A stretch of 46,961 nt of DNA. Origin: Rhodocyclaceae bacterium. GTDB lineage: Bacteria; Pseudomonadota; Gammaproteobacteria; Burkholderiales; Rhodocyclaceae. Below the pieces are notes generated by a model. It saw only the letters and a list, made by a program, of their open reading frames with translations. It made no database searches and was not told the DNA's origin. Location of the stretch: NCBI GenBank assembly GCA_022072095.1, contig JAJVIJ010000042.1, forward strand, positions 1 to 46,961, written 5' to 3'. Positions 1 to 8,709 of the stretch are shown one piece after another (the first letter of the stretch is position 1; the number at the start of each line of letters is the position of its first letter). The position numbers and the translations under genes were made by a program.

Positions 1-1032
1 GATGCCGCCCGAGCAGGAATAGGTCATCAACAAACCCGCCGGTGCGAGCAGCCTGAAACCGAACAGGTTGATATCCTTGTAGGCGCGTGCCGCCGCATCG
101 GCGTGCCGGGCACTCGGAGCGAATTTAGGTGGATCCAGGATGATCAGATCGAAGCGTCGGTCCTGCGCCTTGAGCTCTCGCAACACCTCGAAGACATCGG
201 CCTGCCGACCATGGGAGCGCCCGGCATCGAGCATCGGATTGAGTCGCAGGTTGCGCTCGAATCCCGCCAGCGCCGGCGCCGACGAATCGATCGAGAGCAC
301 GTCGACCGCACCACCCGCGAGCGCGTTCAGGCTGAAGGCTCCTGTGTAGCAGAAGCAGTTCAACACGCGACGCCCGGCCGACAGCCGGCGGCACATGAGC
401 CGGCTGTCGCGCTGGTCGAGGTAGAAGCCAGTCTTGTGGCCATGCTCGAAATCGACCTCCAGCCGAATGCCCGCCTCGTCGATCACGATCGGCCCGCCCC
501 CGGGGCCGGCGTGTGCCCAGCCCGCGACCGGCGGCAAACCCTCCAGCGCCCGGACCTCCGCGTCGGAACGCTCATAGATGCGGGCGCAGCCACTCGCCTT
601 GAGCAGCGCATCGACGATGGCGCCGCGCCACTTGTCCGCACCGGCGCTGTTGAGCTGGATGACGACGAGCTCCCCATAGCGATCCGCGATGACGCCGGGA
701 AGCAAGTCCGACTCACCATGGATGAGGCGCAGCCCACTCTGCGGACCGGCACCCTCGATGATCGAGCGCCGTGCGAGCGATGCCGCGACACGGCGCTTGA
801 AGAAGGCGTTGTCGATGGTTTCGTCGGGCTCGAAGGTCCACACGCGGGCCCGAATCTGCGAACTCGGGCTGAGCGCAGCACGCGCCAACGGCCGCCCGTT
901 GCTGGCGCACACGAGCACCGTGTCGCCCGCGCGCGCGCGGCCCTCGATCCGGTCCACGGCGCCCGCGAAGATCCAGGGGTGGCGCCTGAGCAGCGCCCGC
1001 TCCCGGCCGGGTTGAAGGTACAGGGTAGCCAG
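1..1032 (-). CDS. rlmI: 23S rRNA m5C1962 methyltransferase RlmI (partial, 3' end outside window)
   Basis: SAM-dependent methyltransferase that modifies C1962 of 23S rRNA. The reading frame is open from just after the pilU stop to the window edge, about 344 codons of the roughly 396 usual for the family. The N-terminal PUA-type domain carries GRERALLRRHPWIFAG; the Rossmann domain has HGHKTGFYLDQRDSR, VLNCFCYTGAFS (SAM site), DPPKF, and YSCSGG with the expected catalytic Cys, right at the edge. The frame is the same as that of pilU and begins only after the pilU TGA (1042-1044). No ATG, GTG or TTG precedes the conserved LYLQPGRER segment, so translation probably starts at CTG 1032 or CTG 1023. 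Close spacing suggests co-transcription with pilT-pilU. Identity is firm; the start is inferred. Confidence 0.88.
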   Translation of the reverse strand, partial: MATLYLQPGRERALLRRHPWIFAGAVDRIEGRARAGDTVLVCASNGRPLARAALSPSSQIRARVWTFEPDETIDNAFFKRRVAASLARRSIIEGAGPQSGLRLIHGESDLLPGVIADRYGELVVIQLNSAGADKWRGAIVDALLKASGCARIYERSDAEVRALEGLPPVAGWAHAGPGGGPIVIDEAGIRLEVDFEHGHKTGFYLDQRDSRLMCRRLSAGRRVLNCFCYTGAFSLNALAGGAVDVLSIDSSAPALAGFERNLRLNPMLDAGRSHGRQADVFEVLRELKAQDRRFDLIILDPPKFAPSARHADAAARAYKDINLFGFRLLAPAGLLMTYSCSGGI

Positions 1033-1041
1033 ACGCGGAGC

Positions 1042-2178
1042 TCAGAGCAGGTCGAGATCCTTGACGCCGGCCGTCAGATCCCGTTCCTTGCCTTCCTTGG
1101 AATTCAGTTTGATTTGCAGCCTGAGATCGTTGACCGAGTCGGCATTGCGCAGCGCGTCCTCGTAGCTGATGGCCCCCTCGTCGAACAGCTTGAACAGCGA
1201 CTGGTCGAAGGTCTGCATGCCCAGCTCACCGGAACGCTTCATGACCTCCTTGATCTCCGGCACATTGCCCTTGAAGATCAGATCGGCGATCAGCGGCGAG
1301 TTCAGCATGATCTCGATGGCAGCGATGCGTCCCTTGCCCTCCCGCAGCGGGATCAGGCGCTGGGAGACCATGCCGCGCAGATTGAGCGACAGGTCCATGA
1401 ACACCTGCTCGCGCTTTGTTTCCGGAAAGAAGTTGATGATCCGATCCAGCGCCTGGTTGGTGGAGTTGGCATGCAGCGTGGCCAGACACAGGTGGCCGGT
1501 CTCTGCGAACTGGACCGCATATTCCATTGTTTCGCGATCGCGGATCTCGCCCATCAGGATGACGTCCGGCGCCTGTCGCAGCGTATTCTTCAGCGCGATC
1601 TCCCAGCCTTCGGTGTCCAGCCCCACCTCGCGCTGCGTGACCACGCAATTCTTGTGCTCGTGGACATATTCGATCGGGTCTTCGATGGTGATGATGTGGC
1701 CGTAGCTGTGGCGATTGCGCCAATCCACCAGGGCCGCGAGCGACGTGGTCTTGCCGGTACCGGTGCCGCCGACGAAGATCACCAGCCCGCGCTTGGTCAT
1801 GGCGATGTCCTTGAGCACCTCGGGCAGGCCTAGATCTTCGAATTGCGGGATCTTGATGTTGATGGTCCGCAGCACGCAGCCGATCCGTCCCTGCTGCACG
1901 AAGGCATTGGCGCGAAAGCGACCGATGCCGGCGGGCGAGATCGCGAAATTGCATTCCTTGGTGGCCTCGAACTCTGCCGACTGACGGTCGCTCATGATGC
2001 TGCGCACCAGCTCGGCCGTATGCTGCGGCGTGAGCGTTTGATTCGACTGCGGCACGATCTTGCCGTCGATCTTGATCGCCGGTGGAAAGCCGGCCGTGAT
2101 GAACAGGTCCGATCCTTTCTTCGCCGCCATCAGGCGCAGCAGGTCGTACATGAAGCGTAGCGCTTGATCGCGTTCCAT
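1042..2178 (-). CDS. pilU: Type IV pilus retraction ATPase PilU
   Basis: Cytoplasmic hexameric ATPase of the GspE/PilT family that assists PilT in pilus retraction (twitching motility, DNA uptake). The protein has 378 residues, the usual PilU length. Visible motifs are the PAS-like N-terminal region with KKGSDLFITAG (about 20-30), Walker A GGTGTGKTT (137-145), the Asp box TIEDPIEYVHEHK, Walker B DVILMGEIRDRET (205-217) and the His box TGHLCLATLHANST (227-240). The C-terminal tail beyond the PilT core fits PilU rather than PilT. It lies 45 bases downstream of pilT on the same strand and is followed directly by rlmI. Identity is clear from the paired pilT-pilU order and the sequence. Confidence 0.95.
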   Translation of the reverse strand: MERDQALRFMYDLLRLMAAKKGSDLFITAGFPPAIKIDGKIVPQSNQTLTPQHTAELVRSIMSDRQSAEFEATKECNFAISPAGIGRFRANAFVQQGRIGCVLRTINIKIPQFEDLGLPEVLKDIAMTKRGLVIFVGGTGTGKTTSLAALVDWRNRHSYGHIITIEDPIEYVHEHKNCVVTQREVGLDTEGWEIALKNTLRQAPDVILMGEIRDRETMEYAVQFAETGHLCLATLHANSTNQALDRIINFFPETKREQVFMDLSLNLRGMVSQRLIPLREGKGRIAAIEIMLNSPLIADLIFKGNVPEIKEVMKRSGELGMQTFDQSLFKLFDEGAISYEDALRNADSVNDLRLQIKLNSKEGKERDLTAGVKDLDLL

Positions 2179-2223
2179 CTATGCGCCTCCTATTGCGTCC
2201 CGGGCGGGTTCGAGTGATGGCCG

Positions 2224-3267
2224 TCAGCCGACAAAGCTGTCCTTGTTCTGCGCCTTGTTGCGGGCTTCAGCCGGCGCGACGACATTGCGCTTGACCAGAT
2301 CGGCCAGGGCCTGGTCCAGCGTTTGCATGCCGACGTTCTGGCCAGTCTGGATGGACGAATACATCTGCGCGATCTTGTTCTCGCGAATCAGGTTGCGGAT
2401 CGCCGGCGTGCCGATCATGATCTCATGCGCGGCGACGCGGCCGCTGCCGTCCTTGGTCTTCAGCAAAGTCTGCGAAATGACCGCGCGCAGCGATTCGGAC
2501 AGCATCGCACGCACCATTTCCTTCTCGGCAGCCGGGAACACGTCGACGATGCGGTCGACGGTCTTGGCCGCCGAACTGGTGTGCAACGTGCCGAACACCA
2601 GGTGACCGGTCTCGGCGCCAGTCAATGCCAAACGGATGGTTTCCAGATCGCGCATCTCACCCACCAGGATCACGTCCGGATCCTCGCGCAAGGCGCTGCG
2701 CAATGCGTTCGCGAACGACAGCGTGTGCGGCCCGACCTCGCGCTGGTTGATCAGGCAGCGTTTGCTCTCATGCACGAACTCGATCGGATCCTCGATGGTG
2801 AGAATGTGCGAATAATCGTTCTCGTTGATGAAATCGATCATCGCTGCCAGCGTCGTCGACTTCCCCGAACCCGTGGGGCCGGTGACGAGCACGATGCCGC
2901 GCGGATTCTTGGAAATGTCCTGAAAGATCTTCGGCGCGTTCAACTGCTCCAGGGTCAGCACCTTGCTCGGAATGGTGCGAAACACGGCACCGGCGCCGCG
3001 CTGCTGCACGAATGCATTCACGCGGAAGCGCGCCAGATTCGGGATCGCAAACGAGAAATCGCACTCCAGGTGCTCTTCATAGACCTTGCGCTGGAAGTCG
3101 TTCATGATGTCATAGATCATGCCATGGACATCCTTGTGCTCCATCGGCGGCAGATTGATCCGGCGCACGTCGCCATTGACGCGGATCATCGGCGGCAGGC
3201 CTGACGACAGGTGCAGGTCGGAGGCCTTGTTCTTGACCGAGAAGGCTAGCAGTTCGGTGATATCCAT
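2224..3267 (-). CDS. pilT: Type IV pilus retraction ATPase PilT
   Basis: Main retraction motor of type IV pili, 347 residues. The start is the ATG at 3267, giving MDITELLAFSVKNKASDLH as in known PilT proteins; an SD-like CAGGAG lies about six bases upstream, so the longer open frame reaching 3342 is not used. It contains GPTGSGKSTTLAAM (Walker A), HILTIEDPIEFVHE (Asp box), DPDVILVGEMRDLETIRLA (Walker B) and ETGHLVFGTLHTSSAAKT (His box). The C-terminal AIRNLIRE motif of PilT is present. It faces yggS across a 116-base divergent spacer, a classic gammaproteobacterial arrangement, and is followed by pilU. Confidence 0.96.
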   Translation of the reverse strand: MDITELLAFSVKNKASDLHLSSGLPPMIRVNGDVRRINLPPMEHKDVHGMIYDIMNDFQRKVYEEHLECDFSFAIPNLARFRVNAFVQQRGAGAVFRTIPSKVLTLEQLNAPKIFQDISKNPRGIVLVTGPTGSGKSTTLAAMIDFINENDYSHILTIEDPIEFVHESKRCLINQREVGPHTLSFANALRSALREDPDVILVGEMRDLETIRLALTGAETGHLVFGTLHTSSAAKTVDRIVDVFPAAEKEMVRAMLSESLRAVISQTLLKTKDGSGRVAAHEIMIGTPAIRNLIRENKIAQMYSSIQTGQNVGMQTLDQALADLVKRNVVAPAEARNKAQNKDSFVG

Positions 3268-3383
3268 GCGTACTCCTGAGCGAACTATGTGCAGGCCGGG
3301 CACGGTACACTCGGCCCGACCGGTGTTCCGGGACGGCGCCACCGGCGGGTCCCGTCCGGTGGAATGAACTGCTGCCGACCATT

Positions 3384-4061
3384 ATGACGACAATCGCCGA
3401 ACGCCTGCAAGCCGTGCGCGCCCGCATCGCGGCCGCGGCGCACGCCTGCGGACGCGATGCGGACGAGGTCACGCTGGTCGCCGTGAGCAAGCGGCAGCCG
3501 CTCGCGGCCATCGAGGCTGCGGCAGACTGCGGCCAGCGGCACTTTGGCGAGAGCTACGCGCAGGAAGGCAGCGATAAAATCCGTGAGCTTTCCGGTCGCG
3601 GCCTGATCTGGCATTTCGTCGGCCCCTTGCAGGCCAACAAGACCCGGCTCGTCGCCGATCATTTCGACTGGGTGCATAGCGTAGATCGATTGCGCATTGC
3701 CGAACGCCTGTCTTCGGCGCGCGCGCCCGACCATCCGCCACTCCAAGTGCTCATTCAGGTCAAGCTCAGTACCGAAGAATCGAAAGGCGGGGTCAGCCCG
3801 GAAGCGCTGCCGCAACTCGGCGAAGCACTGAGCAGACTTCCGCATCTGCGATGGCGCGGTCTGATGACCCTGCCGGAGGCCGATGTCGAACTGGCGCGCG
3901 CACGCTTTGCACAGTTACGGCGGCTCATGGAAAATCTGAACGCGCGCGGCTTCGGCCTGGACACCCTGTCCATGGGCATGTCCGCGGATCTGGAGGCCGC
4001 AATCGAAGAGGGCGCGCACCTCGTGCGCGTCGGCAGCGCGATCTTCGGCGAGCGCGCATGA
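3384..4061 (+). CDS. yggS: PLP homeostasis protein YggS (PLPBP family)
   Basis: Pyridoxal-phosphate-binding protein of the YggS/PROSC family, thought to buffer PLP rather than catalyse a reaction. It has 225 residues as a single alanine-racemase-like barrel. Lys36 in LVAVSKRQP is the expected PLP Schiff-base lysine; HFVGPLQANKTR, the MGMSADLEAAI phosphate-binding loop and the terminal VRVGSAIFGER are all present. No convincing ribosome binding site precedes the ATG. It is the first gene of the yggS-proC-yggT-yggU run, which is widely conserved divergent to pilT. Confidence 0.95.
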   Translation: MTTIAERLQAVRARIAAAAHACGRDADEVTLVAVSKRQPLAAIEAAADCGQRHFGESYAQEGSDKIRELSGRGLIWHFVGPLQANKTRLVADHFDWVHSVDRLRIAERLSSARAPDHPPLQVLIQVKLSTEESKGGVSPEALPQLGEALSRLPHLRWRGLMTLPEADVELARARFAQLRRLMENLNARGFGLDTLSMGMSADLEAAIEEGAHLVRVGSAIFGERA

Positions 4062-4092
4062 ACCCCCTGTTCCTTCATCATCAGGACCCACG

Positions 4093-4971
4093 ATGAAAAT
4101 AAGCTTCCTGGGCGGCGGCAACATGGCCAGCGCCCTGATCGGCGGCTTGATCGCCAAGGGCTACGCGCCCGCGGACATTCAGGTTGCAGAGATCGATGCA
4201 GCCGGGCGCAGTGCATTGAGCGCGCGTTTTTCGGTGCGAGTCGTACCCGAACTCGATGCCCGGGCGCTCGCCTGCGAGGTACTCGTGCTCGCTGTCAAAC
4301 CGCAGCAACTGCGCGCGGCGCTGGCGCCACTCGCCGGACGTCTCGACCGGCAACTGGTATTGAGCATTGCCGCAGGCGTACGCATGGCCGACATCAGCCG
4401 TTGGCTCGACGGCCATGCACGCATCGTGCGCGCGATGCCGAACACACCGGCACTGATCGGCCGGGGCATCACCGGCTTGGTCGCCGCAACCACCGTCGAG
4501 AAGGCCGACCGCGATCGTGCCGGGCACATCATGGATGCTGTAGGCGAGAGCCTGTGGGTGAATGACGAGGCCTCGATGGACGCCGTGACCGCGGTATCCG
4601 GCAGCGGACCGGCCTATTTCTTTTATTTCATCGAGGTGATGATGGCAGGCGCCCAGGCTCTCGGTCTCGACGCCGAAACCGCCCGCAAGCTGGTGCTGGC
4701 CACTGCCAGCGGCGCCGCGGAGCTCGCCGCGAGCAGTCAGGATGCGGTCGCGACGCTGCGTGCCCGGGTTACGTCCAAGGGAGGCACGACTGCCGCCGCC
4801 CTGGAGGTGATGCAGGACGGTGGCCTGGACGGTCTGGTTCTGCGTGCGCTGCGCGCCGCGGCCACGCGCGGCCGCGAGCTGGGCGATGAAATGGGTGACG
4901 ACCATGGCGTCAATCCGAGCGAAAGACCAGCAGGCAGCAAGCGCACGCGCACGTTGCCGACGGAGGAGTGA
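4093..4971 (+). CDS. proC: Pyrroline-5-carboxylate reductase
   Basis: Catalyses the last step of proline synthesis, NAD(P)H-dependent reduction of 1-pyrroline-5-carboxylate. The N-terminal Rossmann motif is FLGGGNMASALIGGL; RAMPNTPALIGRG and the C-terminal signature ALRARVTSKGGTTAAAL are intact, as is AVSGSGPAYFF. The length of 292 exceeds the usual 270 or so: about 20 extra residues rich in charged and polar amino acids follow the last helix (GDDHGVNPSERPAG onward), probably a disordered tail. An AGGA element precedes the ATG. It follows yggS by 31 bases and is followed by yggT. Confidence 0.96.
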   Translation: MKISFLGGGNMASALIGGLIAKGYAPADIQVAEIDAAGRSALSARFSVRVVPELDARALACEVLVLAVKPQQLRAALAPLAGRLDRQLVLSIAAGVRMADISRWLDGHARIVRAMPNTPALIGRGITGLVAATTVEKADRDRAGHIMDAVGESLWVNDEASMDAVTAVSGSGPAYFFYFIEVMMAGAQALGLDAETARKLVLATASGAAELAASSQDAVATLRARVTSKGGTTAAALEVMQDGGLDGLVLRALRAAATRGRELGDEMGDDHGVNPSERPAGSKRTRTLPTEE

Positions 4972-4978
4972 GTACGCC

Positions 4979-5557
4979 ATGCTGCTGATGCAAATCCTGC
5001 AGCTGCTGGTCGAAACGGCCGCAGGCTTTCTGACGTTTCTGCTGCTCGCACGCGTGGCGATGCAGTGGGCGCGCATTTCGTTCCGTAACCCGTTTGGTCA
5101 GTTCATCATTCAACTGACCGATTGGATCGTGTTGCCTGCCCGACGCGTGCTGCCGGCCTTGGGGAGGCTCGACCTGCCGACACTGTTGGCCGCGTGGTTG
5201 ATCCAGCTTGCCGAGTTCCTGCTGCTGTTGCTCGTGCGCGGCGCATTGCCCGAAAGTGGGCTGGGCATGGCCATCGCAGCGGCGGCCTTGTTCGCGCTGT
5301 TCAAGCTGGCCCATCTGGCGATCTGGCTATTGATCGTCGCGGTGATCGTCGCCGCCGTCATGAGCTGGGTGAGCCCGTTTCACCCGGCGGCCCGCCTGCT
5401 CACGGCCTTCATGCAGCCGCTGCTCGCACCCATCCAGCGCGTGCTGCCACGCCCGGGCAACATCGATCTGTCGCCGCTGGTGTTGATCGTGCTGCTGCAG
5501 ATCGTGCAACTGGTGTTGGGCTCGCTGGAAATGAGCCTGCAGCGCGCGCTGCTCTGA
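4979..5557 (+). CDS. yggT: YggT family integral membrane protein
   Basis: Membrane protein of the YggT family with two tandem YGGT repeats (about residues 5-90 and 100-185), 192 residues. Each repeat has two hydrophobic helices; VMSWVSPFHPAARLL and PLLAPIQRVLP are the typical repeat motifs. The exact biochemical role is not established; the family has been linked to osmotic or pH stress and cell-surface functions. A strong GGAGGAG lies upstream of the ATG at 4979, which follows the proC stop by seven bases. A second ATG at codon 4 is an alternative start. The stop overlaps the yggU start (TGATG). Confidence 0.93.
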   Translation: MLLMQILQLLVETAAGFLTFLLLARVAMQWARISFRNPFGQFIIQLTDWIVLPARRVLPALGRLDLPTLLAAWLIQLAEFLLLLLVRGALPESGLGMAIAAAALFALFKLAHLAIWLLIVAVIVAAVMSWVSPFHPAARLLTAFMQPLLAPIQRVLPRPGNIDLSPLVLIVLLQIVQLVLGSLEMSLQRALL

Positions 5558-5877
5558 TGGGAACACCGCTGACCCATCCCTGCTGGCTGACGCCGACCGA
5601 AGGGGGCTGCGTGCTCGATCTGCATGTCCAGCCCGGCGTGCGCGTGAGCGCCATCGTCGGTGTGCACGGCCGGAGCCTGAAGGTCCGCATCGCGGCACCG
5701 CCGACGGACGGACGGGCCAATGACAAGCTGACCGAGTTCGTCGCCGCATGCCTGGGCGTGCCCAGAGCCCAGATTGAGATCACGGCCGGCGTATCGGGCC
5801 GACGCAAGCGGCTACGGGTGAGTGGCATCGATCCGGAACGGGTCGCCAGGTCCTTGCAGCCCGAGGTGTGTGCCTGA
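5557..5877 (+). CDS. yggU: DUF167 (YggU) family protein
   Basis: Small conserved protein of 106 residues, DUF167/UPF0235 family. It contains the family motifs LHVQPGVRVSAIVG, LKVRIAAPPTDGRANDKL and VSGRRKRLRVSG. No enzymatic activity is established for the family. The ATG overlaps the yggT stop by one base, so it is the last gene of the yggS-proC-yggT-yggU operon. It converges on bioC with a 33-base spacer in which no clear terminator hairpin is visible. Confidence 0.93.
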   Translation: MGTPLTHPCWLTPTEGGCVLDLHVQPGVRVSAIVGVHGRSLKVRIAAPPTDGRANDKLTEFVAACLGVPRAQIEITAGVSGRRKRLRVSGIDPERVARSLQPEVCA

Positions 5878-5910
5878 TCGACCTGTGCGCGATGGTCCCA
5901 CAGCGACCCT

Positions 5911-6834
5911 TCAGCCGGATCCGCTCGGACCTGGAACACTCCCGGGTCTGTGAAAGCGGACAATGGCCTCGCCGGCCGCCGTCACACGCGGTGCGGGTTT
6001 CCAGGCATGCCCGAATATCGCCTCGCAGGTGAGGGGTACGCGACCGTCGGCATCGCGTGCCAGCCGCGCGAGCGCCGCCTGCCAACGACGGCGACCGAAC
6101 AGGCCCACAGGGCGCTCGGCCAACGCATTGGCTGCGCCCAGCGCGCGCAGCTCGCCCACCATGGCAAGCGGCTCGGGGTAGGTCAGCGTGATCGTTTCCA
6201 TCTCCATGACCGGGTCAGCGAGCCCGGCGGCGACCAGCATGTCGCCCAGATCGTGCATGTCGATGAAATCATGGACGCGCTCGCGACCGAACGCGGCGCG
6301 CAATTCACGGCAGGTATCCGGCCCCAGCGAGCTGAACAGGAACAACCCGCCGACAGCCAATGTGTGCGCGATCTCCTGCATGACCGGCAGCGGATCGGTC
6401 TCCCACGGAAGCAGGCAATTGGACCAGACCAGATCCACCGATGCCCGTGGCAGCGGTAGCCGCGCCGCCGATGCGCACAGCCTCGCCTGGAGCGTGTTGG
6501 CGCCACGCAGGCGGGCACTCAAGTGAGCCAAGCGGGCAAACAGGCCGCGGCCTGGGGTCGCATCCGGCACCCGTGCGAGCATCGCCGGCGCGATATCGCA
6601 GGCCAGATAGTCGGCCTCGGGGAAACGGCTGCGCAACAGCGCGCGGTCCACGCCTGGCCCCGAGCCGAGATCGAGGATACGCTGCGGCGCGATGCGGATG
6701 ACATCGAGACGTTCGCCGAGCCTACGTGCCAGCTCCCTGGGCAGCGCGTCGGCGCCGGCATAGCCGGTGGCCGCGCGCTCGAAGCGACGGCGCACAAGCG
6801 CCGGGTCGAGCGGGCGCGGTGGCTGCCGCGTCAC
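5911..6834 (-). CDS. bioC: Malonyl-ACP O-methyltransferase BioC
   Basis: SAM-dependent methyltransferase that caps malonyl-ACP as a methyl ester so that fatty-acid synthesis can build the pimeloyl chain of biotin. It shows LDPALVRRRFERAA near the N terminus, the SAM motif ILDLGSGPGVD, CDIAPAMLARV and the BioC-typical VWSNCLLPWETDP and FSSLGPDTCRELRAAF. The most likely start is GTG 6834, giving 307 residues and overlapping the end of bioB by 14 codons or less spacing; the open frame extends upstream to 6966 inside bioB, but that part is not BioC-like. It directly follows bioB. Start confidence is moderate; identity is strong. Confidence 0.9.
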   Translation of the reverse strand: MTRQPPRPLDPALVRRRFERAATGYAGADALPRELARRLGERLDVIRIAPQRILDLGSGPGVDRALLRSRFPEADYLACDIAPAMLARVPDATPGRGLFARLAHLSARLRGANTLQARLCASAARLPLPRASVDLVWSNCLLPWETDPLPVMQEIAHTLAVGGLFLFSSLGPDTCRELRAAFGRERVHDFIDMHDLGDMLVAAGLADPVMEMETITLTYPEPLAMVGELRALGAANALAERPVGLFGRRRWQAALARLARDADGRVPLTCEAIFGHAWKPAPRVTAAGEAIVRFHRPGSVPGPSGSG

Positions 6835-6848
6835 GGCCGCGGCGACGT

Positions 6849-7853
6849 TCAGGCCGGACGGATGCCCAGGCGTGCAAACAGGCGGTCGTCGCGTTCGGTT
6901 TGCGGATTGTCGGTGGTCAGCAGACGATCGCCATAGAAGATCGAGTTCGCGCCGGCGAGAAAACACAGTGCCTGCAACTCGTCTGACATGTTTTCCCGGC
7001 CGGCCGAAAGCCGGACATGACTCGTGGGCATGGTGATGCGCGCGCAGGCGATCGTGCGCACGAATTCGAATGGGTCGATTGGCGGTGTGTCGGCAAGCGG
7101 GGTGCCGGGAACCGGCACCAGGTTGTTGATCGGCACCGATTCCGGCGGCGTGTCCATGTTGGCGAGCGTGGCCAGCATCGCCGCGCGCGCGCGCCTGTCC
7201 TCGCCCATGCCGACGATGCCTCCGCTACAGACCTTGATGCCGGCGTTACGCACCCGCTCGAGCGTGTCGAACCGATCCTCGATCGTACGGGTCGAGATGA
7301 TCTGTCCGTAAAAGGTCGGTGCGGTATCGATGTTGTGGTTGTAATAATCCAGCCCGGCTTCGGCGAGCGCCTCGGCTTGGCCCGGCTTGAGCAGGCCCAG
7401 CGTCATGCAGGTTTCCATGCCCAGCGCACGGACCGAGCGCACCATGTCCTTCACGTGAGCAAGATCCCGGTCCGTGGGTCCGCGCCAGGCGGCCCCCATG
7501 CAGAAACGCGTCGCGCCCGCGTCGCGCGCCGAACGCGCGGCGCTGACCACGTCCTCGAGCGACAGCAGCGCCTGCTTGTCGAGACCGGTATCGTGGTGCG
7601 CCGACTGCGGGCAATAGGAGCAATCTTCCGGGCAGCCGCCCGTCTTGATGGACAATAGCGTCGACCGCTGTACGGCATTGGCGTCGAAGTGCTGACGGTG
7701 CAGCTGCTGCGCACGAAACATCAGATCCGCGAAAGGCAATTCGAACAGTTGCTCGACGGACGCGGGGGTCCAGCGGACCTTCGCTGCCGGGACGCTGACA
7801 ACCCCAGCGGGGTCGTTCAGCTCGTGTTGAAGCGATGAGGGGACGGCGGACAT
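6849..7853 (-). CDS. bioB: Biotin synthase
   Basis: Radical SAM enzyme that inserts sulfur into dethiobiotin. It has 334 residues; the 4Fe-4S SAM-cluster motif is [13 protein letters not shown] (Cys74, Cys78, Cys81). Further conserved elements are [33 protein letters not shown] and [10 protein letters not shown], with the Arg of the 2Fe-2S site. An N-terminal extension of about 20 residues precedes the conserved core. bioC follows, but bioF, bioH, bioD and bioA are not beside it. The gene is divergent from comF with only 33 bases between start codons. Confidence 0.97.
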   Translation of the reverse strand: MSAVPSSLQHELNDPAGVVSVPAAKVRWTPASVEQLFELPFADLMFRAQQLHRQHFDANAVQRSTLLSIKTGGCPEDCSYCPQSAHHDTGLDKQALLSLEDVVSAARSARDAGATRFCMGAAWRGPTDRDLAHVKDMVRSVRALGMETCMTLGLLKPGQAEALAEAGLDYYNHNIDTAPTFYGQIISTRTIEDRFDTLERVRNAGIKVCSGGIVGMGEDRRARAAMLATLANMDTPPESVPINNLVPVPGTPLADTPPIDPFEFVRTIACARITMPTSHVRLSAGRENMSDELQALCFLAGANSIFYGDRLLTTDNPQTERDDRLFARLGIRPA

Positions 7854-7857
7854 GATC

Positions 7858-7867
7858 GAACCGGTTC
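7858..7867. promoter_or_regulatory. Palindrome in the bioB-comF divergent spacer
   Basis: A perfect 10-base palindrome, GAACCGGTTC, sits in the 33-base interval between the divergent bioB and comF starts. It is placed where it could act on both genes, but it does not resemble the BirA operator, and a 10-base palindrome in GC-rich DNA can occur by chance. Confidence 0.2.
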
Positions 7868-7886
7868 ACTATCGTCAGGACGGGCG

Positions 7887-8645
7887 ATGATCCCGGATGG
7901 AACACGGCTTGTCAAACCAGCGCCCAGGCTGCTTGCCGGGCTCGGCCGGGCGCTCAAGCGCGCGTTCGGACAAGACTGTTTTCTGTGCGGGCAGCCGACC
8001 CAGGCGCCCGTCTGTCCGGGGTGTGCGCGGGACCTGCCGGCCGCGCCAGCGAATGCATGCCCGATCTGCGCGCTGGCGACGCCCGATGGCTCGACCTGCG
8101 GGCGCTGCCTCGCGCGCGCGCCGGCGTTCGACGCCACCCAGTCCGCGTTCAGCTACGCCTATCCGGTGGACGGCCTGATCCAGGCCGGAAAGTACCATGC
8201 GGCCTTTCCGGTTCTGTCCTGGCTGGCTCAGTACCTGAGCGCGCGCTGTCTGGCGCATTACCGCGATTCAGGGTCGAACCCCGACCTCATCGTGCCGATG
8301 CCGCTGCACGCTGCGCGCCTGCGCGAACGCGGCTACAACCAGGCCACCCTGCTGGCGCTGCCGTTGGCGGCCCGCTGGCAGGTCCCGCTCGCCGACACGC
8401 TGGTGACACGGCTGTTCGACACTGCCCCGCAGTCACGGCTGTCGCTCCCGGCGCGTCGGCGCAATCTGCGCGGTGCCTTCGCATGCTCGACGGACCTCTC
8501 TGGCCGGCACGTCGTCGTCATCGACGACGTCATGACCAGTGGCACGAGTCTGGACGAGCTCGCCATGAGCTTGAAGCGATGCGGTGCGGCACGCGTGGAC
8601 AACTGGGTCCTGGCACGCACTCCGGCGCTGCCATCCGGTCGCTGA
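7887..8645 (+). CDS. comF: ComF family phosphoribosyltransferase-like protein
   Basis: ComF family protein (252 residues), implicated in natural transformation, where ComFC-type proteins act after DNA uptake. The N-terminal zinc-ribbon region has four CxxC pairs (Cys31/34, 43/46, 58/61, 71/74). The C-terminal PRTase fold contains PMPLHAARLRERGYNQA and the PRPP-loop motif VVVIDDVMTSGTS (209-221). An AGGA lies before the ATG. It is divergent from bioB, a common gammaproteobacterial pairing, and its presence together with pilT/pilU is compatible with transformation competence. Confidence 0.92.
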   Translation: MIPDGTRLVKPAPRLLAGLGRALKRAFGQDCFLCGQPTQAPVCPGCARDLPAAPANACPICALATPDGSTCGRCLARAPAFDATQSAFSYAYPVDGLIQAGKYHAAFPVLSWLAQYLSARCLAHYRDSGSNPDLIVPMPLHAARLRERGYNQATLLALPLAARWQVPLADTLVTRLFDTAPQSRLSLPARRRNLRGAFACSTDLSGRHVVVIDDVMTSGTSLDELAMSLKRCGAARVDNWVLARTPALPSGR

Positions 8646-8709
8646 GACCAGCCGCCGTCTGGATAGAATGAGCATTCCCAATCACGAATCGGACAAGAGG
8701 AGACTACCC

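Noticed and set aside
103-1833. 576-codon plus-strand open frame
   Set aside because: Antisense to rlmI and pilU, both clear by motifs; long frames opposite GC-rich genes are expected.
7854-7886. BirA operator between bioB and comF
   Set aside because: The palindrome GAACCGGTTC does not fit the BirA box and the spacer is too short for the full site.
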